The notes beneath the pieces were generated by a model that saw only the letters and a list, made by a program, of their open reading frames with translations, was not told where the DNA came from and made no database searches. This document shows positions 36,328 to 45,796 of a DNA stretch of 64,000 bases, in pieces. Location of the stretch: assembly GCF_008801575.1 (NCBI RefSeq), contig NZ_VZPL01000016.1, positions 26,541-90,540 on the forward strand. Direction: 5' to 3'. The stretch comes from Xanthomonas cissicola (GTDB taxonomy: Bacteria; Pseudomonadota; Gammaproteobacteria; Xanthomonadales; Xanthomonadaceae). Position 1 is the stretch's first letter. Every line of letters begins with the position of its first letter. The position numbers and the translations under genes are program-made.

Positions 36328-37406
36328 CAGTAGCGCAACACCATGCCGCCGATGGCAAGCCCTGCCCCGGTGCCAAGCAGCGCGACCAGATCGCCGCGCT
36401 GCAGGCCCAGGTCGACGCGTGCCTGATGCAACGCATGCGGCAACGACGCGGCAACCTGATTACCGGTGGTTTGCAGGATGCGCACCACCTGATCGGGGCG
36501 CAGTCCCAAGGTCTGCACCACATGATCCAGGCCGCCACCGGAGGCCTGGTGCGGTACCAGGCAGCGCAACGCTGCGGCGGCGATGCCGGCCTCGTGCAGC
36601 AGCTGTTCCCAGAACGCTGGCAGATGCCGCGCGGCGAAACGGTAGGCGCCGCGTCCGTCCATGCAGAACACGCGCGAAGCATCGGGCGCGCTGTCTTCGC
36701 CGTGCGGATAACGCGTGCCGCCGCCGCGAATGCGGCACAGCTCCGCGCCATTGCCATAACTGGACAGCCGGCTGGAGAGCAGCGCCGAGCCCTGCCCTGC
36801 ATCGCTGCGGCCAACGACCACCGCGGCTGCGCCATCGCCGAACAAGCCGGCCGTGGCCGTCGTCGCTGCGTCCAGCCCGGCCGATGCGACTTCGCTGGAG
36901 ACGATCAGCACGCACTCGTACCGGCCTAGCGCCAGTGCGTTGGCCGCCATATCCAGGGCAACCAGGAAACTCAGGCAGGTGGCATTGACGTCGAATGCGG
37001 GGATGCCCGAATCGCCGAGGCCGAGCGCGCGTTGGATCAGCACCGCCTGGCAGGGAATCGGCTGCTCCATGACGCTGCAGGCGGAGATCAGGCAATCGAT
37101 CCGACTGGCATCGAGCCCGGCGCTGGCCACGGCCTGTTGCGCAGCGGCTGCCCCCATCGACGATGCGGTTTCGCCCTCGCCCACGTAATGGCGCGTCTGC
37201 ACACCCAGACGCGCGAACGTTGTTCCGGCCGGCAACTGCCAGCGCTCGTCCAACTGGTGCGATGTCACTTCCGTCGCCGGAACATGGCGCCCGGTGCCCA
37301 GGATGCGCAGCGGCAATGCGTTCAACGCGCAGCTCTCAAAACGTGAAGGCGCGCAGCATACCGTGGCCGCATCGGCAGGCCCACCGCCATGCATGCCGAT
37401 ACACAT
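36327..37406 (-). CDS. gumO: GumO, beta-ketoacyl-ACP synthase III-like
   Basis: Up to 359 residues. The catalytic triad of the FabH family is present: Cys144 in NATCLSFL, His286 in VPHQASGGG and Asn316 in TTGNQVA. It condenses an acyl donor with a malonyl- or acyl-thioester. The exact start is uncertain, because homology begins near residue 32 (LPLRILGTGRHVP) and the first 30 residues look atypical. A gap of 119 bases separates it from gumN. It is not required for the xanthan pentasaccharide, so it probably belongs to the six-gene run downstream. Confidence 0.85.
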   Translation of the reverse strand: MCIGMHGGGPADAATVCCAPSRFESCALNALPLRILGTGRHVPATEVTSHQLDERWQLPAGTTFARLGVQTRHYVGEGETASSMGAAAAQQAVASAGLDASRIDCLISACSVMEQPIPCQAVLIQRALGLGDSGIPAFDVNATCLSFLVALDMAANALALGRYECVLIVSSEVASAGLDAATTATAGLFGDGAAAVVVGRSDAGQGSALLSSRLSSYGNGAELCRIRGGGTRYPHGEDSAPDASRVFCMDGRGAYRFAARHLPAFWEQLLHEAGIAAAALRCLVPHQASGGGLDHVVQTLGLRPDQVVRILQTTGNQVAASLPHALHQARVDLGLQRGDLVALLGTGAGLAIGGMVLRY

Positions 37407-37525
37407 CTAAGCGCAAGCACCGCGACGCACGCCGCGCAATAGCCGCCTGCCGCATCCACTGGATCGATGCCAGCTCCGGTGCTCGCGCGCAGCATGACGC
37501 GCCAGGCGCACGCGGCGGCATCGGC

Positions 37526-38554
37526 TCAAGGCGCTTCCACGGCATAGCCCAACGCCTGCAGGCGTGCCAGATAGCCGTCGGGCGCGGTCAGCCGGCTGAT
37601 CGGCAGCACCGCGAACGTGCTGCGATTGCGTTGCAACGCGGCGGTGGCGATGCCCAGCCAATGCTCGCGCATGCGCCGCTCCAGGTCGCCGATGCCGCGT
37701 TTTTTTGCGGCACCAGAGCTGGCCATTGCGCCCATGCAGGCGGCCTGTGGGTCTTCGCGTGGCAGCTGACGCAAGGCCTCGATATCGCCCACCGACCAGG
37801 CATTGGCGCGCTCCACCATCGTCGGCAGGTCGCGTTCCACCGTGACCAGAATGCTGCGGAAACACGCGGTATCGCCCATTTCGCCCGCACGGAATTCCTT
37901 GAGCGCCTGACGTGGATCCTTGATTTTGTAGTCCAGCGCGGTCGGGGTCGGCTTGATCCCCGCGCGCTTGGCCGCGCGTTCCACCACGGGCCAAACCACC
38001 GGCGCACGGGCCAGGCCGGAGCGCTTGATTGCCGCCTGATACAACTCGCCGGCGGCCAGCATCGGACGCTTGCGCTCCACGCCGCGGTCGCTGCCGAGAT
38101 AGCGCGCCTTGGACACGCTCCAGCGCGCATACAGGTCGGCCGGCAAGATGTCGCGCAGCTCGCGTCCGTCTTCATTCTTCATCGCCTTCATGGCCGACGG
38201 CAGCAAGGTCAGCTTGCCGAAAAATCCCATGTCCGCATCCACCTGCACGGTTGGCGCTTCCAGCACCTGCTGGGACTGGCCGATGATGGTCTCCACTTCG
38301 GTGGACTGCCACTGCAGTCGCTTTGGCAATGGCGACAGGGTGCCCAGGATCCACAACACATGATCGCCCTTGCTGACCTTCCACAAGCCGGGCCCGGGCT
38401 GCACGCCGCGCACGACCATGGCCTCCAGATCCACCACTGCCGGTGCCGGTGCCGGTGCCGGCGCCGCCACCTTGGGCGGCGCGGCTTCACTGGCGGTCGC
38501 CAGCAGCGACACCAGCGTCAGACCCATTCCCCATCCTGCGACCTTGCGTTGCAT
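37526..38554 (-). CDS. gumN: GumN, TraB/GumN family protein
   Basis: 342 residues with a signal peptide (MQRKVAGWGMGLTLVSLLAT, ending near SEA) and an Ala/Pro-rich linker (APAPAPAPA). The TraB/GumN domain begins with GLWKVSKGDHVLWILGTLS, where the GT-(x) segment is the family hallmark. The domain is distantly related to EreA/ChaN-type putative metalloproteases. It is a periplasmic protein without a proven role in xanthan production. Confidence 0.9.
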   Translation of the reverse strand: MQRKVAGWGMGLTLVSLLATASEAAPPKVAAPAPAPAPAVVDLEAMVVRGVQPGPGLWKVSKGDHVLWILGTLSPLPKRLQWQSTEVETIIGQSQQVLEAPTVQVDADMGFFGKLTLLPSAMKAMKNEDGRELRDILPADLYARWSVSKARYLGSDRGVERKRPMLAAGELYQAAIKRSGLARAPVVWPVVERAAKRAGIKPTPTALDYKIKDPRQALKEFRAGEMGDTACFRSILVTVERDLPTMVERANAWSVGDIEALRQLPREDPQAACMGAMASSGAAKKRGIGDLERRMREHWLGIATAALQRNRSTFAVLPISRLTAPDGYLARLQALGYAVEAP

Positions 38555-38645
38555 GGTGTGTCGCCCCCTGTTTGAGGCGGACAGTACGCCAAGCCGGCAG
38601 CAGCCGCGTTAGGGAAGCGTTCGGAACCGCAAGCGCCGTCGATGA

Positions 38646-39107
38646 TTAGCGTGGCAGCAGCGTCGCCAGGTGTGCGGCCAAGGGCGAGGCCTTGTCGAGC
38701 AGCGCAAATCCTTCCCAGACAAATCCCGGCGATACCGTGCAGCCCACCAGGGTGAAATCGCCGAGCGAGCGTGCCGCTTGCCAGCAGCCTGCCGGCACCA
38801 CATGCATCGGCTCGCCGCGTTCGGCGGCATCCACGATCACATGCTGCACTTGCTCGGTGCAGGTGTCATAGATCAGCAGTTCCAACGCATCGCCCAGCTG
38901 CCAATGCCAGGTTTCTTCCGCATCCACGCGGTGCCATGCACTGCATTCGCCTGCACTCAGCAAGAAACGGATGGCGGTCATTGCCGGACGGGTATGGCCG
39001 TTGTCGGTCACCTGACGTGCAGAAGCGTAGACGCGGCGATAGTGCCCGCCTTCCGGATGCGGGGCGAGGTCCAGCGAGCGGATCAGGGCGGCGGCGGTCG
39101 GATGCAT
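38646..39107 (-). CDS. DUF985 cupin-like protein between gumM and gumN
   Basis: 153 residues. DUF985/cupin-5 signature segments are visible: LAPHPEGGHYRRVY, CSAWHRVDAEETWHWQLG and GCTVSPGFVWEGF. The fold is a small RmlC-like beta barrel that may bind a metal or a sugar-like ligand. It lies in the same direction as the gum genes, 34 bases after gumM and 91 bases before gumN, so it may be co-transcribed. No role in xanthan synthesis is known to me. A sugar-epimerase-like or binding role is only a suggestion from fold. Confidence 0.83.
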   Translation of the reverse strand: MHPTAAALIRSLDLAPHPEGGHYRRVYASARQVTDNGHTRPAMTAIRFLLSAGECSAWHRVDAEETWHWQLGDALELLIYDTCTEQVQHVIVDAAERGEPMHVVPAGCWQAARSLGDFTLVGCTVSPGFVWEGFALLDKASPLAAHLATLLPR

Positions 39108-39141
39108 GCGTGCATGCTAGGCCAGACGCATCCCCCCTGCA

Positions 39142-39936
39142 TCAGGGCAGCTGCTTTCCTGCGCGCAGGCAGGTGCGGAAGAACACCAGCAGATCCCAGC
39201 TATAGCGCTTGAGCAAACGGCGTGGCTCGTTGAGCAGCCGATACATCCATTCCATATGCAGGCGTCGCACCCACTCGGGCGCACGCTTGGCGGTACCGGA
39301 CAAGAAATCGAGCAACGCGCCCACCCCGAACACCAGCGGCACGCTCAGCGCATGGCTGTGGTCCAGGATCCAGCGCTCCTGCAGCGGATTGCCGAACGCC
39401 ACCAGCAGCACATCGGCACCGGAGCGATTGATGCGCTCGGCCAGGCCCTCGCCCGCCGCCGCAAATTCGCCATAACCATCGCACATGCCGACCACCTGCT
39501 GCCCCAAGGTCCCGGTCAGCGTGGCCGCAGCGGTCTTGCCCACGCCCGGACGGCCGCCCAGCAGAAAGAACTTCAGCGGTTGCGCACTCTCGCTGCACAG
39601 ATACGGAATCAGGTCGGTGCCATTGAGGTTGCCGGCAAAGCGGCGGCCGTGGATCAGCCGCGCAGCCAGATCCAGGCCGATCCCGTCGTTGACGATACGC
39701 ACGCTGGGCTCACGCATGCGCACCCGCAGCGCCTGGCACTGCACGATGAAATTGGTATTGGCAAAGAACACCCGCCGCGGCTGGCGGGCGGCCAGTGCAT
39801 GAAATAGATCCAGCGCGAGGGCTTCCTGCGTAGTGGACAACACCGGAAAGCCGCCCAACGGAATCACCACACCCGGTGGCGTGGCCCCGCTGGCAATCCC
39901 CGTTGTTTCCACATCCACGCGCTGGCCCTGCATCAT
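39142..39936 (-). CDS. gumM: GumM, WecG/TagA-type glucosyltransferase
   Basis: 264 residues from ATG 39936 (an adjacent ATG at 39933 is possible), 4 bases after the gumL stop. The GT26 signature appears in FFLLGGRPGVGKTAA and LVAFGNPLQERWIL. GumM adds the second glucose in beta-1,4 linkage to glucosyl-pyrophosphoryl-undecaprenol on the cytoplasmic face, giving cellobiose-PP-lipid. It acts after GumD and before GumH. Confidence 0.94.
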   Translation of the reverse strand: MMQGQRVDVETTGIASGATPPGVVIPLGGFPVLSTTQEALALDLFHALAARQPRRVFFANTNFIVQCQALRVRMREPSVRIVNDGIGLDLAARLIHGRRFAGNLNGTDLIPYLCSESAQPLKFFLLGGRPGVGKTAAATLTGTLGQQVVGMCDGYGEFAAAGEGLAERINRSGADVLLVAFGNPLQERWILDHSHALSVPLVFGVGALLDFLSGTAKRAPEWVRRLHMEWMYRLLNEPRRLLKRYSWDLLVFFRTCLRAGKQLP

Positions 39937-39940
39937 CGAA

Positions 39941-40735
39941 TCACCAAAGGTCGTAGGGGAAGGCAGCCAACAGTCCAGCCTGCAGCCTTTCCAGATCGAA
40001 ATCGCCGTTGCCGCCCAGCTGCAGACACTCTTCCACGCTGTTGCCGGAATGCCACTGCATACGCCCGGTGCCGTTGTAGTAGTCGTCGTACTTGAAGCGA
40101 TCTTCGCCGTTGCCCCAGTCCAGGTACACCGCCGGGATTCCATAGGCTTCGGCAAGGATCAGGCCGTGCAGCGAGCTACTGATCACCAACTCAGCGCCAA
40201 GCAACGCGCTCATGAAGGTTGCGGGCTTGACGCTGGGAAATACCAGGTGGTCCTTGTACGCGCTGTACTTTTCGACCGGCTCGTTGAAGTGCGGAACGAT
40301 GGCGAACGGGCGCTTGTTGATCGCGCCGAGCGCATCGGCCGGGAAGAACATCGGCGTCAGCAGCCCGGGATCGCCATACACTTCCGGCACTGCGATGCCG
40401 CGATCGAGCAGAAACTTGCGCGTCTTCGGCCCACGCACCGCACGGACATCGAGCGTACTGAAGGTGTTGCGCTCGGCAGGAATCTTGCCGTTGATACCAC
40501 TACCCCAGACGGTGTCGCCGTCTTTGGCGAAGTGCAGTACCGAGCCGATCGCGATCAGCTTCTTGCTCAGATCCCGCTTCTCGATCAGCGTTTTGTCCTG
40601 CAACGACAGCACGCAGGAGACGATCACCTTGGACAGGTGATCTCCCATATTCACGCCAGCGTTCTTGGGCTGCCACCAGAACAGCGCACGACGTTCTGCA
40701 TGTTCTATCCATTTCTGCAGCAAGGCGTTGGCCAT
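39941..40735 (-). CDS. gumL: GumL, ketal pyruvate transferase
   Basis: 264 residues from ATG 40735. The polysaccharide pyruvyl-transferase domain shows NAGVNMGDHLSK at the N-terminus and VISSSLHGLILAEAYGIP near the end. GumL adds a 4,6-linked pyruvate ketal from phosphoenolpyruvate to the terminal mannose of the xanthan repeat unit, which changes viscosity. AGGAG lies 11 bases before the start, which is longer than usual. Confidence 0.94.
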   Translation of the reverse strand: MANALLQKWIEHAERRALFWWQPKNAGVNMGDHLSKVIVSCVLSLQDKTLIEKRDLSKKLIAIGSVLHFAKDGDTVWGSGINGKIPAERNTFSTLDVRAVRGPKTRKFLLDRGIAVPEVYGDPGLLTPMFFPADALGAINKRPFAIVPHFNEPVEKYSAYKDHLVFPSVKPATFMSALLGAELVISSSLHGLILAEAYGIPAVYLDWGNGEDRFKYDDYYNGTGRMQWHSGNSVEECLQLGGNGDFDLERLQAGLLAAFPYDLW

Positions 40736-40772
40736 AACGTATGAGTCTCCTAAAGAAAAAATGTGCGCCGCA

Positions 40773-41969
40773 TCAGTGCGAGAGCGCAGCCTCCGACGAG
40801 GTATGCACCGCTGCGCTTTGCTGTGGATACAACCGAGTTTCCGGATACGCACTGGGATCCAGCACGCGATCGGTGGTGTCGGACCAATTCAGGCACTGGC
40901 GATAACGCACGCGTGGCGCTTCCAGGGCGCGGCCGATTGCCCCAACGACAGAATCGGCGTTCCCCGGAGTGTAGCCGAAACGCGACTGATACGGCCCCAC
41001 CACGGCATTCGGACACACCGCAGGCAAGCCGAAAAAGTCGTATTGCAACAACTTCATCGAACTGTCCGCCAGGTAGACCGGCACCTGCTCGGACGCATAC
41101 GGCGCAATCCCGAACCGCGCGTGCTTGATGTAGCCAATGGTCTCGGCGTGCTTCATCTCGCCGTAGACCACCACGTTATCGCCGTATCCCGGATGCCGCC
41201 CCATGCCCGAGCCGATCACATGAAACGTCACCTGCGGGAAAGCCTTGCTGGCAACCACGAAGAATTCCGGATCGAACAGCATCGAACCGACGGCCACTGC
41301 GTGGATGCCCTCGCCGTACGGCGACGGGTCGCCGAGTTGATCCAGGTTGTGATCTACACCATGGCCAACGTGATAGACATTGTCACGGCTGGCGATTTCT
41401 TCTGCCATTGCCGGCGATACCAGTGCAATCACATCGAGCTTGGGTGCCACGCGGTCGAACTCGCGTTCGATATACGACGCAACATTGATCGTGCTCAGTC
41501 CGTCTGACGCGCGGTACACCAGCTTGGCTGCGGGATTGACGCGCTTGGCCAGTTCGATGAAAGCGACCGCAATGCCGCTTTCGAACACGATCACATCTGC
41601 CTCGCGCATCCAGTCGAGTAACTGGCGCGGCGGATGCGCGGCATACCAGCGGAACATCGCATCCTCGACCGACCGCAGCCACGGACGGCGCGTATTGAAC
41701 GGATGCACGGTCGTGCGCCACAGGTAGCAGTCGACGCCCCTGTGCGAGACGACCGTGTTTGCGGTCTCGTCGAGCGGCAGACGCATATCCCCCTTGATGC
41801 GCGACAACCGGCTGTAACGCAGCGAGAAGAACCGCGTGGTCCCGCGCAATGCCAGTTGATCGGTGATGAAGTGGATATTAGCGCGCCGGGGCGTGCGGTA
41901 ATCGTGGGCGGACAAGACCAGGTAGCAAGGCCGGCGGATGCCGGAAGCGGCGGCGGGTGTGTCGCTCAT
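40773..41969 (-). CDS. gumK: GumK, GT70 beta-glucuronosyltransferase
   Basis: 398 residues, the known length for GumK. It has the GT-B fold and belongs to GT70. The segment YRASDGLST contains Asp156, equivalent to the Asp157 catalytic base of X. campestris Gum[14 protein letters not shown] lies in the donor-binding half. The enzyme transfers glucuronic acid to the first mannose of the lipid-linked trisaccharide at the inner membrane. It is followed after 37 bases by gumL. Confidence 0.96.
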   Translation of the reverse strand: MSDTPAAASGIRRPCYLVLSAHDYRTPRRANIHFITDQLALRGTTRFFSLRYSRLSRIKGDMRLPLDETANTVVSHRGVDCYLWRTTVHPFNTRRPWLRSVEDAMFRWYAAHPPRQLLDWMREADVIVFESGIAVAFIELAKRVNPAAKLVYRASDGLSTINVASYIEREFDRVAPKLDVIALVSPAMAEEIASRDNVYHVGHGVDHNLDQLGDPSPYGEGIHAVAVGSMLFDPEFFVVASKAFPQVTFHVIGSGMGRHPGYGDNVVVYGEMKHAETIGYIKHARFGIAPYASEQVPVYLADSSMKLLQYDFFGLPAVCPNAVVGPYQSRFGYTPGNADSVVGAIGRALEAPRVRYRQCLNWSDTTDRVLDPSAYPETRLYPQQSAAVHTSSEAALSH

Positions 41970-42032
41970 GGGCCGTGTCCTATGAATGAGTGAGAGAAAG
42001 CATGACCGACTGCAGGCGAAGACGATGTCGAC

Positions 42033-43544
42033 TCATCGACGTGCCTTGGCCTGCGTCAGCAGCTTGCGAATGTTGACGATGGCAATCACATCGCGGCGGA
42101 ATGCAGGCCAGATCGCCAAGGCAAGCAGGCAAACGGCAAGCATCGTCACAGCGCCGACAGCCAGTTGCTCCCACAGCGGGCCGCCAACCGTGATGGAGGC
42201 ATAGTACGCACAGCCACCCGCTACCCCGTAGGCGACCATGGCGCGCAGCGCATTGGTGAAGAGAGCTCCGACCGGCGCGTCTGAAATCTTGCCGATCCAT
42301 AGCAGCGACAGCGGCCAGGTCAACAATAGACCGAACGAATAGCCGATCGCCACCCCCATCGCGCCCCAGCGCGAGCCGACGAAAATGCAGGCAATCAGCA
42401 GCACGCGGCTGACCAGCGAATACACCAGCTGCGCGCGCATCAGTCCCCGCGCAAGGAATACCCAATACGTCGCATAGGCCGCCGTCTGGAAGATACCGCC
42501 CAGTGTCAGCACCTGGAACAGCGGCACCGCCTCACGCCACTGCTCGCCCAGTACCAGCACGATCAGCGGCATCGCCAGTGCGCAGGCGAACGCGAACAGC
42601 GCGAAGATCAGGTGCACCATCACGGTCTGCCCGCGCAGCAGGAACGCGCTGAAGCGCTCGCGGTCGTCCTGCAGCTGCGACAACACCGGCAGCGCCACGC
42701 TGGTGGCAGGCGCATTGATCTGGTTCAACGGCATCATCAGCAACTGGAATGCGCGGTTGTACAAGCCCAGCGCATCCGGTCCTGTCCGCCAACCGATGAT
42801 CACCTGGCCCACGTTGCGACTGGCATATCCGAGCAACTGCGCAGCCATCAGGTTCCAGCCGAAACTCATGAAATCGCGCATCGGCGCCGAACGCTGGTAG
42901 CCACCCGGCAACCAACGCGCGCAACTCGCGGCGATGATGAAATTGACACCGGCCTGCACCACCTGCTGTACCACCAGCGCCCAGTAGCCCCAGCCCAGCA
43001 GCGCAGCAGCAACCGCTGCGCCAAGACCGAGCACCTGCGAGCCGACATCGCTTAGCGCCACCTGCCCGAAGCGCAGCCCGCGGCTCAGATGCGCGCGGTA
43101 CTGCGTGGTCATGCCATTGATCAGGAAGGTGACCGCCAGCGCCTGGGAAATCGTCACCAGGGCCGGCTCTTTGTAGAAGTTCGCAATCAGATGCGCCGAG
43201 GCGAACACCGCCAGCGACAGCGCCAGACCAATGCCGCTATTGATCCAGAACAAGTTATCGCGCTGCTCGCGACTCACTTGCTTGGCTTGCACCGCTGCGG
43301 CCGACAGGCCGAAATCGCGCAGGATCTCGGCGGCGCCGACGATGGCAGTGACCATTGCCATCAGACCGTAGTCGTAGGGCGTCAACAAGCGCGCCAACAG
43401 AATGATGCCGCCGAACTGCACCACCATCTTGGCCGACTGGCCAAGCATGGTCACCGCTGCGCCGCCGGCAGCGCGCGAGCCCAGACTGCGCTGTGGCGGT
43501 GGGGGCGGTGTGGAAGATGTCATCGTAGGTGTCTCTGCGGTCAC
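42033..43544 (-). CDS. gumJ: GumJ, Wzx-type xanthan repeat-unit flippase
   Basis: 503 residues with 12 or more hydrophobic segments, preceded by a cytoplasmic Pro-rich tail (STPPPPPQRS). The MOP/PST family pattern is visible in LLTPYDYGLMAMVTAIVGAA. GTG at 43544 overlaps the gumI stop (GTGA), and an in-frame ATG at 43523 is an alternative. GumJ moves the completed lipid-linked pentasaccharide across the inner membrane. Confidence 0.95.
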   Translation of the reverse strand: MTAETPTMTSSTPPPPPQRSLGSRAAGGAAVTMLGQSAKMVVQFGGIILLARLLTPYDYGLMAMVTAIVGAAEILRDFGLSAAAVQAKQVSREQRDNLFWINSGIGLALSLAVFASAHLIANFYKEPALVTISQALAVTFLINGMTTQYRAHLSRGLRFGQVALSDVGSQVLGLGAAVAAALLGWGYWALVVQQVVQAGVNFIIAASCARWLPGGYQRSAPMRDFMSFGWNLMAAQLLGYASRNVGQVIIGWRTGPDALGLYNRAFQLLMMPLNQINAPATSVALPVLSQLQDDRERFSAFLLRGQTVMVHLIFALFAFACALAMPLIVLVLGEQWREAVPLFQVLTLGGIFQTAAYATYWVFLARGLMRAQLVYSLVSRVLLIACIFVGSRWGAMGVAIGYSFGLLLTWPLSLLWIGKISDAPVGALFTNALRAMVAYGVAGGCAYYASITVGGPLWEQLAVGAVTMLAVCLLALAIWPAFRRDVIAIVNIRKLLTQAKARR

Positions 43545-44590
43545 AGCGCGGCATCTCCATCCTTGCCCAACGCTTCCAGATAGGTGCGGTAATGCAACTG
43601 CCCGATCCGCGGCCAGTCGCGCTGCGAGAGATCCGGCGCCGGGCCGCGTGGCGCAGCACGCACCTTGTCCAGCATGCCCGTCAGGAGCGCGGCATCGAAC
43701 TCGCCTTCATACAGGAACACCCAACCGGGGCCGACTTCCTCGGCGATGGCCGCGTTGGATTCGCTCCACGGCGCCAGCACCGGACGCGCCAGCGACAACG
43801 CCAGCAGCAACGTGCCGGAGTTATGCATCTGCCGATACGGCAACACCACCAGTTCGGCCGCGCTGACTTCGCGCGCCAGCACCGGCTCATCCACATAGGC
43901 CAGCAAAGCGCTGATCCGCGGATCCTGCGCGCAGGCGTCCTCCACCAAGGTGCGCATCTGCGGCGTGGCCGGGTTGCCGACGATACGCAGGCTGAGACGC
44001 GCATCGTCCACCCCGCGCATGACCTCCAGCAAGGTTTCGACACCTTTGTACGGGCGAATCAGGCCAAAGTGCAGCAGCCGCCCAGGCACCGTGCTGCCCT
44101 GCTCCATGGTCGCGAACCAGTCGCGATAATGGCCGTGCAGAATCGTATCGGTGAACGGCGGACGTGACGGCGTGGTCGCATTGATGCGAATCCAGCGCCG
44201 CGTCAGCCGGTCGATCCAGCGCAGCAGGCTACGTTCGCGCCAGCCGCGGTCCTCATGCGGCGCAAGATTGTGCAGGGTGCGCACCACCGGCGTGCCGGTC
44301 AGCTGCAGCTTGAGCAACAACAACGCAGCGCAGACCTGCTTGGCCAAGGTGCCGGCAGTGCTCGGATGGCGTAGCAGGTATTCGGGCCAATGCAGATGCA
44401 ACACGTCGTAACGCGACAGCAATGCATCGCGCATCGAGAAGAAACGCGGATGCACTGGGGCAGGCAGCGCGTCGTAGAGCTGGGTCAGGTACGGGTTGGT
44501 GTTGGCATTGGGCTTTTCGGTGGAAAACAGCACCGTCACCTGCGGCTGTGTTGCCGCATGCGTCATTGACGCAGAAGCTGGCGCGCTCAT
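43541..44590 (-). CDS. gumI: GumI, beta-mannosyltransferase
   Basis: 349 residues, starting MSAPASASMTHAATQPQV in an ATGA overlap with gumH. GT-B-like features include LHFGLIRPYKGVETLLEV and LPYRQMHNSGTLLLALSLAR (donor site). GumI (GT94) adds the terminal mannose to the glucuronic acid of the lipid-linked tetrasaccharide, finishing the repeat unit. It is peripheral on the inner membrane. Confidence 0.94.
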   Translation of the reverse strand: MSAPASASMTHAATQPQVTVLFSTEKPNANTNPYLTQLYDALPAPVHPRFFSMRDALLSRYDVLHLHWPEYLLRHPSTAGTLAKQVCAALLLLKLQLTGTPVVRTLHNLAPHEDRGWRERSLLRWIDRLTRRWIRINATTPSRPPFTDTILHGHYRDWFATMEQGSTVPGRLLHFGLIRPYKGVETLLEVMRGVDDARLSLRIVGNPATPQMRTLVEDACAQDPRISALLAYVDEPVLAREVSAAELVVLPYRQMHNSGTLLLALSLARPVLAPWSESNAAIAEEVGPGWVFLYEGEFDAALLTGMLDKVRAAPRGPAPDLSQRDWPRIGQLHYRTYLEALGKDGDAAL

Positions 44591-45729
44591 CGCACAGCCT
44601 CCTGCACGCGCGGAATGCCCAACGCGTCGTGGTATTCGTCGACGTAGCGCCCGACCACGTGCTTCCAGTCATAGCGGCTCACATAGGCCATGGACGCCGA
44701 GCGACGGGTGTCGAAATCGCTGTCGGACTGCAAGGCAAGCGCCTGCACCTGATCTGCTGCCGATTCGATCCTGTCGCGGTTGACGATCACGCCCTGGCCC
44801 GATTCGCTGGCAAGCCGCACGAATGGCGGAATATCGCTGAGGATCGGGATCAGGCCCGCGCTCATCGCCTCCACCGCCGCGATACCAAAGCCTTCATGCC
44901 GCGACAGGCACACAAAGAACTGCGCCTGCTGCATCAATGCGCGCAACTGCTCCTGCGAGGGCGACATGCTCAGCTGCACCTTGTCCTGCAGCCCGCGCTC
45001 GGCGATCGCTTTGCGCAGATCCGCTTCGTTCAGATCGTATTCGCGGCCGGCAATGATCAACCGCCATTGCGGGTCGCGCTTGAGCGCCGCCTGCAACAAC
45101 TCCAGGGTTTCGATCAGCCCCTTGTTGACCGACCAGCGCCCGAAATACAGCATGGTCCGGCCGGGCGCGGTCGCCCCCTGCCCTGCATATTTTTCTACGT
45201 CCACACCGTTTTCGATCACCCGCAGCCGCGCCGGTGCCACCACCTTGGCGAACAGATCGCCATCGTTTTCGCTGGTGGCGATCACGCGTGCATAGGCCAG
45301 TGCCGAGGTGCGCGTGAGCGTCTGGAACCACAGCTGCTTCATGCGCGATGCGTAGGCGGTATGGAAAAACCCGCCGTGCGTGGACACCACCATCGGCTTG
45401 CCGTGCAGCGGCCTGGTCAATGCCAGATAGTCGTAAAAAAAGTCGATGCCATGCAGATGCACGACATCGGCCGAACGAATCGCACCAAGCACCGAGGGCG
45501 CCAGCGGGTAGCGCGACGAGCCGCGATAGCCAATCCGCCGGATCGACAGCCCTTGATGCGTGTCCTGCGCCGCAAGTTGCGCACCCGGGTCGGTGAACAC
45601 ACGATCGAGCGTCACGACCTCGATCGTATCGGCACTAGTGGCTTGATGTTGGCGGGCAACATTGAGAACGACCTCTTCCATGCCCCCGATCGAAGGATGG
45701 AATTGGCGGACGACATGCACCACTTTCAT
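44587..45729 (-). CDS. gumH: GumH, GT4 alpha-mannosyltransferase
   Basis: 380 residues. It is a retaining GT4 enzyme with FGRWSVNKGLIETLELLQAA and the EX7E motif within LSRHEGFGIAAVEAMSAGLI. GumH transfers the first mannose from GDP-mannose to cellobiosyl-PP-undecaprenol. AAAGGAG lies 9 bases before the ATG, a strong start for a gene 67 bases after gumG. It is followed by gumI with a 4-base overlap. Confidence 0.96.
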   Translation of the reverse strand: MKVVHVVRQFHPSIGGMEEVVLNVARQHQATSADTIEVVTLDRVFTDPGAQLAAQDTHQGLSIRRIGYRGSSRYPLAPSVLGAIRSADVVHLHGIDFFYDYLALTRPLHGKPMVVSTHGGFFHTAYASRMKQLWFQTLTRTSALAYARVIATSENDGDLFAKVVAPARLRVIENGVDVEKYAGQGATAPGRTMLYFGRWSVNKGLIETLELLQAALKRDPQWRLIIAGREYDLNEADLRKAIAERGLQDKVQLSMSPSQEQLRALMQQAQFFVCLSRHEGFGIAAVEAMSAGLIPILSDIPPFVRLASESGQGVIVNRDRIESAADQVQALALQSDSDFDTRRSASMAYVSRYDWKHVVGRYVDEYHDALGIPRVQEAVR

Positions 45730-45796
45730 TACGCCACTCTCCTTTGCCAGCGGCGCGCACTCAGTTGCTGCGACGGCTGATGATTCTGAAAACTCG

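Noticed and set aside
31543..37406. Assignment of the six genes to the OleABCD long-chain olefin pathway
   Set aside because: A KAS III, a hydrolase and an SDR are present, but no AMP-dependent OleC ligase is here, and the transferases have no place in that pathway.
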